From Fremontodendron californicum (Eukaryota > Streptophyta > Magnoliopsida > Malvales > Malvaceae), in the NCBI GenBank assembly GCA_030761205.1, contig JAULJL010000003.1, forward strand, positions 33,390,301-33,454,300: DNA of 64,000 bases. The letters run 5' to 3'. Made by a program: the position numbers and the translations under genes. Positions 12,134 to 22,476 of the stretch are shown piece by piece (position 1 is the stretch's first letter; each line of letters starts with the position of its first letter). A model generated the notes under the pieces. It was not told where the DNA came from. It did no database searches and saw only the letters and a list, made by a program, of their open reading frames with translations.

Positions 12134-12659
12134 TAAAAAAAAAATATTGTCAGTATATCAAAAACAAACCATAATCCTATATACGAAACAATAAAATTCA
12201 ATATACATAATTTTTTTACTTTTTACTTAAATTATGAAAGACTAATAGGTCAACAAACTAAAATGTTGCTTTCCAAATAACAAGTCTTTTTCCACCTAGT
12301 GCAATTGTTGATCCTCCTTAATGATTCAGACCCACAACACATTTTCAACCGACCTCATATCATGGATTAATACTACTAGTACTAAAGCTAGCTAACATTT
12401 CAATTACTCAAGGAACAAAGGTCTTTTTTCAGTCTTGTTAGATTCACCTAAATTTCGTCACGCTGGATTTTTACATATAGAATATTTTACGAGTTCACAA
12501 TTGTTTAACAATTTTAAATAGAACAGACATTTGATTTACATTTGTCAAACTCACAGGCATCCAACAACTAGCTATAAGTGGGTGAGTAAAGGTTGCCTAA
12601 AGTAAGAGAAAACAATGAACCTTTTGATTATTCTGTCTTAATTTTGAAAATCTTTTGAT

Positions 12660-12925
12660 CACAAATAGCAGTTGCATTAGGCGGGATCGGAACAAGTGTT
12701 GCCGGACTCAGTGCTGCCTTAGGCATGGGTGTTGGATCAAGTACTGTCGGAGTCGGTGCTGGACTGAGTGATGCCGAAGTCGGTGCTGCTGGAGACATGA
12801 CTGCTGGACTAGGATTGACTGCTGCCAGTGCTGGAGTGAGTGCTGTCGGAGTCAGTGCTGTCGGAGGCATGGATGCTGTCGGAGGATTGAGTGCTGTCGG
12901 AGGTGATGCCGGAGGCAATGCCTAG
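12660..12925 (+). repeat. GC-rich coding-frame minisatellite (Gly/Ala/Val/Ser), gene status uncertain
   Basis: A GC-rich island of degenerate GTGCTGTCGGAG repeats keeps an open plus frame from a possible 3' splice site (CACAAATAG, about 12668) to TAG at 12923-12925. It codes about 85 residues with GVG, SAVGG and AGLSA motifs and only one usable ATG, at 12725. The opposite strand is also open (12628-12918) and reads as Pro/Ala/Thr-rich, extensin-like sequence but has no ATG start or signal peptide. Double-strand openness is expected of a codon-multiple minisatellite. It could be the last exon of a gene, part of the neighbouring CACTA element, or non-coding. Confidence 0.4.
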
Positions 12926-13132
12926 GTAGACAGTGAAGCCGATGACAGCAGTACCTCATGATGAGTTCTCTTTTTTTATATTCGAGACATACATTTGAAT
13001 ATTATTTTATTTATATTTTTACGGATTTCATTTTATTTTTTATGGTATAATTATATAAAAAATTTATTTTATTTTTAAATTTTTTTAATAATTTATTTTT
13101 TAAAATATTATTCTTTTCAAAAAAAATAATTA

Positions 13133-13510
13133 GTGACGGAATAATCCTTTAGGTAAAAGATCGACGGAATATTCCGTCGGTAATAATTTATTACCGACCA
13201 AATCCATCCGTCGGTAACTCAATTACCGACGGAATATTCCTTTACAATGTTCTGTCGGTAAAAAAATTTATGACAGAAATATTCCGTCGGTGATAAAACA
13301 ATATCGACGGAACGTTCCGTCGGTAAAAGTCAGTCGGTGAAGTTTTTATCGACGGATTTTTCTTTACCGACCGAATTAACATCACCGACTTAAATATCAC
13401 CGACGGAATTTTTTTGACAAAAATTTTCTCCGGTAATATGTTTTACCGACGAAAAATGAACTTTTACCGACGGATTATTCCATCGGTAAAAGTCCGTCCT
13501 CCTTGTAGTG
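13133..13510. mobile_element. Terminus of a CACTA (En/Spm-type) DNA transposon with subterminal repeats
   Basis: The sequence ends CCTTGTAGTG at 13510, the inverse of the CACTACAAGG terminus of plant CACTA elements. The preceding 370 bp is packed with direct and inverted copies of ACCGACGGAATATTCCGTCGG, forming palindromes, as expected for subterminal transposase-binding arrays. No transposase is coded here and the opposite CACTA end was not found, so the element may be truncated or its other end lost. The Gly/Ala minisatellite at 12660-12925 may lie inside it. Confidence 0.8.
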
Positions 13511-13641
13511 AGTATCGGAGTATGCTCCGAAAACCCAATCCCTGTGCCCTCTAACATCTCCTGTCCTTACAGATAATCCTTAGCTTTTACCTAGCAATTC
13601 TAAAAAACTCGTCTAGCTCCACCATCTAAGAGGATATCAAC

Positions 13642-14703
13642 CCAAATCTAGAGATGTTAACAAGTTCCAATCAAAGGAGCATTCAAAGGCAAGCCATTGA
13701 GTTGTTAACAAGTTGCAACACTTAGAATTGTTCAATTTTTTCAGGGTCTGGGAACTAAATTCTCTGGCTTCATCAAGAATATCTTCTCCATCTATGCCCA
13801 GTAACAACCCAACTTTTAAAATATTGCGAGTTCGCCGTTTTCCTCTCTTTCTCCATCCTTGCACTTCGCCGTTTTCCTTGCACTTCGCCGTTTTCCTCTC
13901 TTTCTCCATCCTTCCCAGCTCCCTATTTTCTTTCATTATGCCAGCAGCTCTCAACCCAAATCTAAAGATGTCCAAACTTTGATTGACACATTAAAAATCT
14001 AAACCCTTAGCTTTTGAATCCTCCACCCGAGCCTTTCAGCGAAACCCAGCATCTTATCTTTCTGTTACTGTTTAACCCCAGCAGCCGCCCTTTAGCAGTA
14101 GACGCCATTCCTCTTCCAAAATCTCAGACCAGATCACCAGTTGATCAGACCCACCTCCCTCGAAAAACCACAAACCCCCCCTTCCTCTTCATTCAATTTT
14201 AAAGTACCAGACAACTGCAATAACCGGCCCCCCAGTCCCCCACCAAAATAATCACCACAATTCCATTGAAAAAGAAAAAGAGGGGGCCTAGGGAACGTAC
14301 CAGAAAAAAGCAACCCAGATCTGCTCTGTTACCCGAGAAGGAAATCCCAGATCTGATGATCATTGGCTGATGATCAAGGCTTAATCAACTCTGTTACCCA
14401 AGAAGGAAATCCCAAGTGTGAACGTACCAGAAAAAAGCAACCCAGATCTGCTCCATGTTCCTCTTATCTGCTTTGTGATCATCACCTGAAGCTCCATCCA
14501 TGTTATCACTTCCAGATCTTTCAGATCCAGATCCAATTTCAGCTCCACTAATAGCAGTAACTAGCCTTATTCGTTGAAGGGTCTTCGCCGACGACTGATG
14601 ATATTAAGACCAAGGGAGATCAGAATGAAGATCAGGAGAGTTTGCGGTTGATTCACGGTTCGTCATCTCAGATAGCATTTTTTCTGGCAGATATACTCAA
14701 AAT
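13642..14703 (+). promoter_or_regulatory. LINE 5' UTR with internal duplications
   Basis: Pyrimidine-rich leader before ORF1. It holds a local duplication of a TTCGCCGTTTTCC motif with its CTCTCTTTCTCCATCC neighbour (about 13832-13917). A second duplication repeats GAACGTACCAGAAAAAAGCA near 14294 and 14421, and ACCCAGATCTGCT and GAAGGAAATCCCA twice each. Plant L1 elements start transcription from an internal promoter in this region; no specific start was identified. Short open frames here are not supported as genes. Confidence 0.6.
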
Positions 14704-16812
14704 ATGAATGGTCGCCAGTCCTTTGGAACGTCGAGGAATCCCAAGATTATTCATCACCGGATTGCGCCGTTTTATCACCGGGAGAATAATCGGCGTTCGG
14801 GGCAGAGTTTCATGGGGAGTTTATGGAGGGATAGCTTACACAATGTCTTTGTTGGGAACTTGAGTCCCAGGGTCTCTAGACAAGCACTATGGGAGTTGTT
14901 TGGGCTGTTCGGGAAAGTGGTGGATGTTTTCATTTCCAGGAAACAACCTAAGAGACCTTATACATTTGCCTTTGTCAGATACAAGCTACAACATGAGATG
15001 GAGGAGGCCATCAAAGAAGGAAACAATAGGATGATCGATGGTCGAATAATAAGAGTGAATAAAGCCTCTCATGGCTGGTCGGATAGCAGAAGATATCATT
15101 CGGATAACCCATCTGTCAGAAGCGTGGAAGGAGGAGGGCCTCAGGTATTGGTCCAGGATCATTCCGGTATTAACAGAAGTAGATCTCAATCGGAACTTCC
15201 ATCTGTCCGATTTGGGGAAGGCGTTGGGTCTAAGGGTAAGGTTTTCGTTCATGCTGGTGTCAATAGATCGTATAAAGAAGTTCTTGTGGGCTTGCCTCAT
15301 AAGGAGGCTGTTTACATCGAAGTGGAAGACATTTTGCCGCCTCGGTTTCCCAACCCGACTCCTCATATGAATCGGGTCAAATTGTCCGAGAGGGAGTGCA
15401 GTTTCAATCTGCAAATTCCTAAGGCTGAAATGGAGTGGTTATCAAGGAGTGCTAAAGGAAGATTGATGAAGGAAGCTTATATCGAATCGGTTCAAGAGGC
15501 CATGGTTTTAGAAGGTATCCACTGTCAGGTATGTCCGATGGGGGGTGTCTCGGTTCTTGTTATTTTCGAAAGTGCAGATCATATGGATCTTGTCCTCAAC
15601 GATAGAAGTGAATGTTTGGCCCCCTGGTTTGAGACCATTGAACCGTGGAATGATGCCGTCCCCAACAAAGAGATTGCTGTCTGGGTAAACTTGTTTGATG
15701 TGCCGCTACAGGTTTGGCATGAAGGGTTTTTCAGTTCTTTAGGTAACAGATGGGGTTCTTTCATCAGACTTGATGATAACACAACAAATAGGAAGAGATT
15801 CGACGTTGCGTGTATGTTAATCTTGGTTGATAGCAAGCTGAGTATTCCGTCCTCTGTGTTAGTCACAGTGAGGGATAAATCTTTTAAAATCTCAGTTTCA
15901 GTTCTTGAGGTCCCTACGGGTGTAGCTAATATGAGAGCTCGAGATGGCTCATTTTCTGTTCCATTGCCGCATGAATCACCAGGCTCCTCTCCTAACAAGG
16001 TAGTTACCGAAGAGATCAGGGGTAAAGTTCCGGTGTCAGAGGGCATTCTCAGATGCATGGCGATTCAGTGCACGGCTCCCTCCGTACGGCGCAAAAACAT
16101 TGATGAGGTAAGCAAAGCTTTTTCGATTCCTGTGCAATCTGGCAGTTTGGTGGGCGGGTTGGCGCATGTTGTCTGCCCTGTGTCCCCAGTTAATGAAGGT
16201 ATCAGCGAAGGCTCAGTATGTGGTTCGCGTGTCGCCGACTCTCTCCATGATTGGGAATGGGATGGTGGGGCTCTTGTGAATGGGGGCCATAATGGGGCTG
16301 TTGGGTCATCTGTTGAAGTGGGAGTGGGCTTTCAACCTGTGGAGTCTAATGGGTTGGATTTATTGGGCCCTGTCAATAGCTCCTCCCCTACTCTGTTGGT
16401 CCGAGAGTTAAGCCCTTCCATTGTGTGCCCTATGGCTTCTGCTCCTATGAAGCGACTGAGATCGAGCAGGAAACTTAGGAAGAATGAGGGTTCCAAAAAA
16501 TTGAAGAAGAACTGTAAGAAGAGAAAGGTTCCAGTGCCGAGGAAGTCCACCATTTCTGCAGTGAGGAAGAGGAGGCAAATTAGGAAACAGCTGAGAGTGA
16601 TCTGCGATAATGTTAGTTGCGAGGACCTAAACCACCTTGAACTATCTGTTTCGGATAGTGACATCAGATCAAGGAATAAGAATATCTTGAAGGAGGCTGA
16701 GGCGACATGGCTAGTCAGTACTGAGCTGGGGATCGAATTCCAGGAGGAGAAGCAGGATATCATCGATGGTTTTGCTCAACTGGAAAAGGAAGATCGTGAG
16801 GCAAAGGAGTAA
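14704..16812 (+). CDS. LINE ORF1 protein (RRM + DUF4283-like, basic C-terminus)
   Basis: 702 aa starting MNGRQSFGTS. An RRM lies at about 47-120, with VFVGNLSP (RNP2-like) and YTFAFVRY (RNP1-like). A DUF4283-like domain follows at about 228-350 (CSFNLQIPKAEMEWL ... WFETIEPWN ... WVNLFDVPLQVW). A strongly basic segment at about 578-630 (RLRSSRKLRK, KKRKVPVPRK, RKRRQIRKQLR) may bind nucleic acid and act as a nuclear signal. ORF1 proteins coat the LINE RNA and form the RNP with ORF2. The stop at 16812 is 45 nt upstream of the first in-frame ATG of ORF2, so ORF2 probably needs reinitiation or another unconventional start. Confidence 0.92.
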   Translation: MNGRQSFGTSRNPKIIHHRIAPFYHRENNRRSGQSFMGSLWRDSLHNVFVGNLSPRVSRQALWELFGLFGKVVDVFISRKQPKRPYTFAFVRYKLQHEMEEAIKEGNNRMIDGRIIRVNKASHGWSDSRRYHSDNPSVRSVEGGGPQVLVQDHSGINRSRSQSELPSVRFGEGVGSKGKVFVHAGVNRSYKEVLVGLPHKEAVYIEVEDILPPRFPNPTPHMNRVKLSERECSFNLQIPKAEMEWLSRSAKGRLMKEAYIESVQEAMVLEGIHCQVCPMGGVSVLVIFESADHMDLVLNDRSECLAPWFETIEPWNDAVPNKEIAVWVNLFDVPLQVWHEGFFSSLGNRWGSFIRLDDNTTNRKRFDVACMLILVDSKLSIPSSVLVTVRDKSFKISVSVLEVPTGVANMRARDGSFSVPLPHESPGSSPNKVVTEEIRGKVPVSEGILRCMAIQCTAPSVRRKNIDEVSKAFSIPVQSGSLVGGLAHVVCPVSPVNEGISEGSVCGSRVADSLHDWEWDGGALVNGGHNGAVGSSVEVGVGFQPVESNGLDLLGPVNSSSPTLLVRELSPSIVCPMASAPMKRLRSSRKLRKNEGSKKLKKNCKKRKVPVPRKSTISAVRKRRQIRKQLRVICDNVSCEDLNHLELSVSDSDIRSRNKNILKEAEATWLVSTELGIEFQEEKQDIIDGFAQLEKEDREAKE

Positions 16813-16857
16813 CATTCCACTGTGTTTTTGGTTTTATCAGGTGTGTTTCTTTTATTA

Positions 16858-19800
16858 ATGAAGATTATTTCTTGGAATGTTAGGGGACTAGGAGGTAGTA
16901 TCAAGGTTATGGCCTTGAGGAACTTGGTTTTGAATTGGAGGCCAGAGATGGTTTTTATTCAGGAATCAAAGCTTCAGTCTTTTGATTCAAAGTTTATTAG
17001 AAAGGTCTGGGGATGCTCCCCTGTTGAGATGGAATTCTCGGCGTCGGCGGGTTCCGCTGGGGGTCTCATTATCTTCTGGCGGAAGGACTTCTTCTTAATT
17101 GAGTCGAAAATTATTTCACCTCGTTTCATTCTTCTGATTGGCTCGTTAAAGGCGAACAATATAAGATGTGGGTTCGTGAATATCTATGCTCCAAATGAGG
17201 ATGGTGAAAGAGCTGCCTTTTGGGATGAGCTTGTGGGTGTGTTACAGGGCTATGACTGTCTTTGGTGTCTAGGGGGTGATTTCAATGTGGTTAGAAGCCC
17301 TGATGAGAAAATCGGATCAGTGTTCAGCACTACTCCTATGTTACTATTTTCAAACTTTATTAATCAAGTTGAACTCATGGATCTGCCGATGTCAGGAGAT
17401 AAATACACTTGGACCAGTAATAGGGTCGTTCCGTCTTTCAGCAGATTGGATAGGTTCCTTTTATCGCCTGGTCTGGTTGCTTTATGGCCTTCAATCAAAC
17501 AAAAGGCTCTTCCCCGTTCTCTTTCCGATCATAATCCAGTGTTGATTGTTGAAGAGAGCGTCAATTGGGGGCCTAAACCTTTCCGGTTCTTCAACAACTG
17601 GTTGGAAGATAGGAGCTTTCATTCTATTATCCAGAATGCTTGGAATTCTACAGAATATTCTCGGCCTTCGGGTTGGGGTTTATGGTTCAAGTTGAAAAAT
17701 CTCAAACCAGCCATTAAAGACTGGTCTGTTAGGCACCATAAGGCCGATTTCTACAAGATCGTGGAACTTGAAAAGGAGATTGCTGGCCTCGAACAGAGTG
17801 TACAACAGGGGCAGGTGGGAAACCAACTGCGAGAAGAGTTATGGAATAAGAAGGCTGATTTATGGTCAATGTATCGTATCGAAGAACAAACTTGGCTCCA
17901 GAAATCGAGATTAAAATGGGCACAAGAGGGTGATAGGAATACTAAATTTTTCCATATTGTCGCCACAGCTAGGAGTCGTAAGAACCACATTGGGAATTTG
18001 TTGATTGATGGGAAGGTGTTCGATGAACCTAGGGTTCTCAAGAAGGCCATTGGGTCGTATTTCAAAAACCGTTTCAACTCTACAAAGGTAGCCAGGCTCA
18101 AAGATCTCAAGTGCAGTTTTAAGTCATTATCAGCGCAAAGTTCGTCTAATCTTGAGCGACCTTTCTCAGAGGAAGAGGTTTGGGGTGTCATCCAAGGCTG
18201 CGATGGCAACAAAGCTCCGGGGCCGGATGGTTTTAATCTGAATTTCTTTAAGTCCTTCTGGGTCACGGTGAAGGGTGAGGTTATGTCATTCATGAATAAT
18301 TTCCATAGCACTGGTTGTATTGATAACTGTTTAAATGCGTCTTTTATTTCTCTTATACCTAAATGTGACTCTCCGTGCTCCATTAGTGATTACCGTCCTA
18401 TCAGCTTGGTGGGCAGTGTTTATAAAATTCTAGCCAAAGTTCTTGCCAATCGCCTGAGGCAATCGGTGGGGGAAATTGTTGGGCAAAACCAGTTCGCGTT
18501 CATCCCGGGGCGTCAAATTTTGGACTGCTCCTTAATTGCCAATGAGGTTATCCATTCTATGAAGACTAATGGAGAGGGTGGTATGATATTTAAGGTAGAT
18601 TTCGAAAAAGCCTATGATTGTGTGGATTGGTCCTTTCTTGATTTTGTTATGGGTAGAATGGGCTTTGGGGATAAGTGGAGGTCTTGGATTCATTCGTGTT
18701 TATCTTCAGCTTCATTATCAGTCCTAGTTAATGGGGTGCCTACGGAACAGTTCAGGATGAGCAGAGGGTTGAGACAAGGCTGTCCCCTCTCCCCCTTACT
18801 GTTTAATCTGGTTGCTGATGTGTTGAGCTTATTCCTTAATAAGGCTACTTCCATTGGCCTTTTCAGGGGTATGGTTATTGATCAGGGGTCTGTGTCCATA
18901 TCTCATCTTCAGTTTGCGGATGACACAATTATCTTCTGTGAGCCTTTGGAGGAGCAGGTTAGGAATGTTAAAAGAATTCTAAAGTGCTTTCAGTTGTTAT
19001 CAGGCCTCAAAGTTAATTTCAAAAAGAGCAGTCTTTTTGGAGTTGGGGTGGAGCAAAGTGTCACTGATCGGTGGGCTTCGAATATCCGTTGTCTGAGCAG
19101 TCGTCTCCCCTCCCTTTATCTTGGTCTCCCATTGGGGCACGGAGCGAACTCTATCTCACTGTGGAGTCCTATCATTGAGAAATTCAACAAGAGGCTTGCC
19201 GGCTGGAAAGGTAATTTACTCTCCATTGGGGGCAGATTGACTCTTATTAAATCGGTGTTGTCTTCACTGCCCATTTATTATATGTCTCTACTTCAAATTC
19301 CTCGTACTGTATCTGATGAGCTGGATAGAATGGTCAGAAGATTCCTTTGGGGTGGTTCTTCGTCGGTGAAGAAGATGCATATGGTTAATTGGAAGTCTGT
19401 CTGTAATACCAAGGAATTTGGAGGAGTCGGTCTAGTTGATTTAAGGCTTAAGAACAGAGCGATGCTCAATAAATGGATCTGGAGATTTGGGAATGAGCGT
19501 TTCTCTTTATGGAGATCAGTCATAGCCGGGAAATATGAGTCATCGGTGGGAAATTTGCTTCCTTCATGCAGCTGGTATCGGAAAATGTCCCCAACTTGGA
19601 GAAACATTATTCGACCCCTTATGCCTTCAAATCATTTTCATCCTTTTTTGTCTGCTGGGTTGTGTTTTCTTCCAGGTGATGGCAGCTCCATTAATTTTTG
19701 GCAGGATGAATGGATCGAAGGCGTTATCCTTAAAGAGCAGTTTCCAAGAGTCTTTGCTGTAGCTGTTTCTAAAAGCGGGAAAGTAGCGGATTTTGGCAAA

Positions 19801-21009
19801 TGGCTTAATAATCAATGGCATTGGGAGGTTAACCTCCGAAGAAGATTGTTCGATTGGGAGCTTCAGCAGTGGGAATCCCTGTTGGATCTGCTGGGAAATC
19901 AAGTACTCTTCAGAAACTCTTTCGATTCAGTTGTTTGGAAGCACACCTACAGTGGCGTTTACTCGTCTAATTCTTTCTGCCATTCTGTGTTGAGTGAGTC
20001 CTCACTTAAATGGGATCATTGGAAATTTATATGGGCCGGTTATGCACCTCCGAAAGTGGAAATCTTTTGCTGGCAAGTTTTGAGAGGCAGCGTTGCTACC
20101 AAAGTTGAACTCAGCAAGAGAGGTCTTATTGTTAATGGTCCGATTCTGTGTCCACTATGCAATTTGATGCCTGAAACTATAGAGCATCTGTTTTTTACAT
20201 GCAGAGTATCATGGTTTGTGTGGGCTCATTGTTGTCTTTCTTGGGGTATATCTTGGTCCACGCCAAGGAGTGCCGTGGGTTTTTTTCTTGCGTGGCAGCA
20301 TGCGTTCCCAGCAAATCATTGCAGCAAATTGTGGAGAATGTGTTTTTTTGTTGCACTTTGGTCTATTTGGTTGCACAGGAATGATATTGTTTTTAACAGG
20401 AAAAATGTTGCTGTTTGGCAGCTACTGGACTCTATTAGACTTAGACTCGCTTTATGGTCCAAGGCTAAATGGCCTTGTGAGGAAGGGCTGCTTTCGCAGT
20501 CCAAGTGGTCACCTGCTATTTGTCGATTGAAGAGGGAAATGAAAGTTGGTGTTGATGTGACTTGGAGTAAGCCACCTGCCGGCTGTCTTAAGTTCAACGT
20601 CGATGGTTCGGCGCGTGGTAACCCAGGTCCTGCGGGGATTGGCGGTATTTTGCGCGACAATCAAGGTATGGTGAAAGCAGTTTTTTCTAAATCTATTGGT
20701 TCTGCTAAGGCATTTGAGGCTGAATTAAGGGCTGTCAAAGAAGCCTTCCTCATTTTTGCTGCTTCGTCTTGGGTGCTATCGCATAAACTTATAATTGAAT
20801 GTGATTGCCAGATGGTTGTTGCTTGGGTTAGGAATCCGAGTAGAGCCCCATGGCGGATTTTGAGAATTATAAGATCTCTAGAGTTTGTTCGAACTGCGGT
20901 TCAAAACTGGGAAATTGTTCATATTTTGAGGGAGGCTAATGGTGAGGCTGATAAGCTAGCCAAATCTGGTGTCAATAGGGTGTCAGATTTGTTGTTTTAT
21001 AGTCCTTAG
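16858..21009 (+). CDS. LINE ORF2: endonuclease - reverse transcriptase - zf-RVT - RNase H
   Basis: I place the start at the ATG at 16858 (MKIISWNVRGLGG), giving 1383 aa; the open frame extends 12 codons further 5' without an ATG. The APE-like endonuclease (about 1-230) has N7, GDFN with D141, and SDH with D224 and H225. The reverse transcriptase (about 440-720) has KAPGPDGF, SDYRPISL, D581 in KVDFEKAYD, RGLRQGCPLSPLLF and FADD (D688, D689). A zf-RVT region (about 1050-1130) contains CPLCNLMPETIEHLFFTC. RNase H (about 1240-1370) has D1249 (VDGSARGNPG), E1289 and D1316, and EANGEADKLAK. All catalytic residues inspected are present and there is no internal stop, so the enzyme may be active. It nicks the target and reverse-transcribes LINE RNA, and may mobilise SINEs such as the one at 11640. 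Confidence 0.95.
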   Translation: MKIISWNVRGLGGSIKVMALRNLVLNWRPEMVFIQESKLQSFDSKFIRKVWGCSPVEMEFSASAGSAGGLIIFWRKDFFLIESKIISPRFILLIGSLKANNIRCGFVNIYAPNEDGERAAFWDELVGVLQGYDCLWCLGGDFNVVRSPDEKIGSVFSTTPMLLFSNFINQVELMDLPMSGDKYTWTSNRVVPSFSRLDRFLLSPGLVALWPSIKQKALPRSLSDHNPVLIVEESVNWGPKPFRFFNNWLEDRSFHSIIQNAWNSTEYSRPSGWGLWFKLKNLKPAIKDWSVRHHKADFYKIVELEKEIAGLEQSVQQGQVGNQLREELWNKKADLWSMYRIEEQTWLQKSRLKWAQEGDRNTKFFHIVATARSRKNHIGNLLIDGKVFDEPRVLKKAIGSYFKNRFNSTKVARLKDLKCSFKSLSAQSSSNLERPFSEEEVWGVIQGCDGNKAPGPDGFNLNFFKSFWVTVKGEVMSFMNNFHSTGCIDNCLNASFISLIPKCDSPCSISDYRPISLVGSVYKILAKVLANRLRQSVGEIVGQNQFAFIPGRQILDCSLIANEVIHSMKTNGEGGMIFKVDFEKAYDCVDWSFLDFVMGRMGFGDKWRSWIHSCLSSASLSVLVNGVPTEQFRMSRGLRQGCPLSPLLFNLVADVLSLFLNKATSIGLFRGMVIDQGSVSISHLQFADDTIIFCEPLEEQVRNVKRILKCFQLLSGLKVNFKKSSLFGVGVEQSVTDRWASNIRCLSSRLPSLYLGLPLGHGANSISLWSPIIEKFNKRLAGWKGNLLSIGGRLTLIKSVLSSLPIYYMSLLQIPRTVSDELDRMVRRFLWGGSSSVKKMHMVNWKSVCNTKEFGGVGLVDLRLKNRAMLNKWIWRFGNERFSLWRSVIAGKYESSVGNLLPSCSWYRKMSPTWRNIIRPLMPSNHFHPFLSAGLCFLPGDGSSINFWQDEWIEGVILKEQFPRVFAVAVSKSGKVADFGKWLNNQWHWEVNLRRRLFDWELQQWESLLDLLGNQVLFRNSFDSVVWKHTYSGVYSSNSFCHSVLSESSLKWDHWKFIWAGYAPPKVEIFCWQVLRGSVATKVELSKRGLIVNGPILCPLCNLMPETIEHLFFTCRVSWFVWAHCCLSWGISWSTPRSAVGFFLAWQHAFPANHCSKLWRMCFFVALWSIWLHRNDIVFNRKNVAVWQLLDSIRLRLALWSKAKWPCEEGLLSQSKWSPAICRLKREMKVGVDVTWSKPPAGCLKFNVDGSARGNPGPAGIGGILRDNQGMVKAVFSKSIGSAKAFEAELRAVKEAFLIFAASSWVLSHKLIIECDCQMVVAWVRNPSRAPWRILRIIRSLEFVRTAVQNWEIVHILREANGEADKLAKSGVNRVSDLLFYSP

Positions 21010-21104
21010 TTTTGTTTTGCAGCATGCTGTTTTTCTGGTTTGTAATAAGGACATCTTTTTGCAATAAATCATGCTTTTAAAAAAAAAAAAAAAAGGATAT
21101 CAAC

Positions 21105-21358
21105 AACTTTTTGTTGTTTTGCAAGAAAATTTCTCTAACTAGGAACAGCTTCTTTCTCGTGAGATATTTCCCAATTATTGATTTCATTTGAAGATTCTTG
21201 TACGAGGAAGAAAAAGGAGCATATATTCATGCATGGACAAATTTTTGCAATTCCTACTAGCTAAAGGAGTACTATGGGATTGTGTAAAGGCCTTCATCAC
21301 CACTTTAATTTGTCCCTAAGAGAACCTAGTTATTTAGCAATACTTCTAGCCTTTCATC

Positions 21359-21423
<65 letters not shown>

Positions 21424-22350
21424 TTATGGCAACTGCATAAACTTTTTAGGCAAAACCAGTATTGTTTGGAAAGTCTCTCGATGAAAATCAGAAGCATGTG
21501 GATCGTGGGACACCGAAAGAAAGAAATGAAAAAGATGGAAGGAAAGAAAGAATATTAATGTTATATGTTTGTGCTTTGAATCTATTCTCTTATGTATATG
21601 TCTCAATCCTGCTACATGCCTCAAAATTTCTCAACTAGCAGCTGCAAGGATAGGATATCAGGAGATAATATTTACAATTTTACACTATATATGGAAGGAA
21701 GTAAAAAAAGGGGAAAAAAATGAGGAAATAAAAAAAAATTGAAATTGAGGAAGGAAAGTTGTTTATATTCTTTTTATGTTTGATACCAAAAAAAAAAAAT
21801 AGAAGAAAAAAAAGATTAAACTTATAAATAAAATATTTAATTTAAGTTGCAAATGTTTTTCTCAAAATTTGAAAGATTAAATTTTGAGAGAAATAAAATA
21901 TGCAAATTCATCTATTTTTCTTCTTCTCTCTTACCAAATGAAAGAAGGGGAAAAATACCTTTTCTTTCTGCTACCAAACATAGAGTTAGATCAATAATCT
22001 ACTTGCTAGTTTTGTTTGTCTAAGTTTTGGTCCATATTGTACATTATATTATATATAGTATAAAATAGAGTTGTCCATTGATCGTGTCAGGCTCAAATAT
22101 CAAAAATTGTTTGTTCAAGATCCAATTCGTTGGGTTCGAAAAATCTATTTCATTGTTTAAAATATATTAAAATATAAAAAATTATTTTTATATTATTATA
22201 ATTAAATATAAATAAAAAATAAATTTATTGATTCAATAATAATTTAGACTAACTGGACTGAATCTAAAATATTCCAACCGCTTACACAAGTATAGTATGA
22301 AAATATTAGAATAGAATCTATAAAAAAAAAAGTTAACTTTATATTTTTTT
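21105..22350. other. AT-rich intergenic DNA after the LINE
   Basis: Contains a TA run at 21364-21420 and low-complexity A/T sequence. At about 22070-22290 there is a repeat with ATCGTGTCAGGCTCAAATAT and GGGTTCGAAAAATCTATTT; similar strings occur near 47760-48010 and 51495-51640. No gene is supported; an open frame over the TA run is spurious. Confidence 0.6.
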
Positions 22351-22355
22351 AGGCT

Positions 22356-22470
22356 CACTACAAAAAATAAAGTTTTTTTCAACGAAAAATTTTGTTGAAA
22401 AAAGACGAATTTTCGTCAAAAAATAATATTTTCGACGAAATTTTTTGTTCGAAAAATCATGGGCTATGCT
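22356..22470. mobile_element. CACTA-like terminus with inverted subterminal motifs
   Basis: Starts CACTACAAAAAATAAAG at 22356 and continues with alternating CAACGAAAA / TTTTGTTG and GACGAATTTTCGTC palindromes to about 22462, a layout like plant CACTA ends. A TAGGCTCA string occurs on both sides (22349-22356 and 22472-22479), so it could instead be a 115-bp stand-alone insertion. No matching opposite terminus was found. It is a different family from the element ending at 13510, because the subterminal motif differs. Confidence 0.5.
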
Positions 22471-22476
22471 CTAGGC

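Larger units (their letters stand above)
13642..21094 (+). mobile_element. Full-length LINE retrotransposon (L1-type), both ORFs open
   Basis: The element spans about 7.45 kb: a 1.06-kb 5' UTR, ORF1 (14704-16812), ORF2 (16858-21009), a short 3' UTR with AATAAA at 21064, and a 16-A tail (21079-21094). It is flanked by the identical 11-bp string AGGATATCAAC at 13631-13641 and 21094-21104 (the first A of the second copy may belong to the tail). Full length, an exact duplication and two undisrupted ORFs point to a recent insertion that could still be mobile. Domain order (RRM and DUF4283-like ORF1; endonuclease, RT, zf-RVT and RNase H in ORF2) is that of plant L1 elements with a terminal RNase H. 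Confidence 0.92.

Noticed and set aside
13832..14550. Short open frames in the LINE 5' UTR as a separate host gene
   Set aside because: They lie between the target duplication and ORF1, contain local duplications and lack domains.
17729..18383. Minus-strand open frames of up to 210 codons inside LINE ORF2
   Set aside because: They are shadows of the reverse transcriptase frame; the plus frame has all catalytic motifs.
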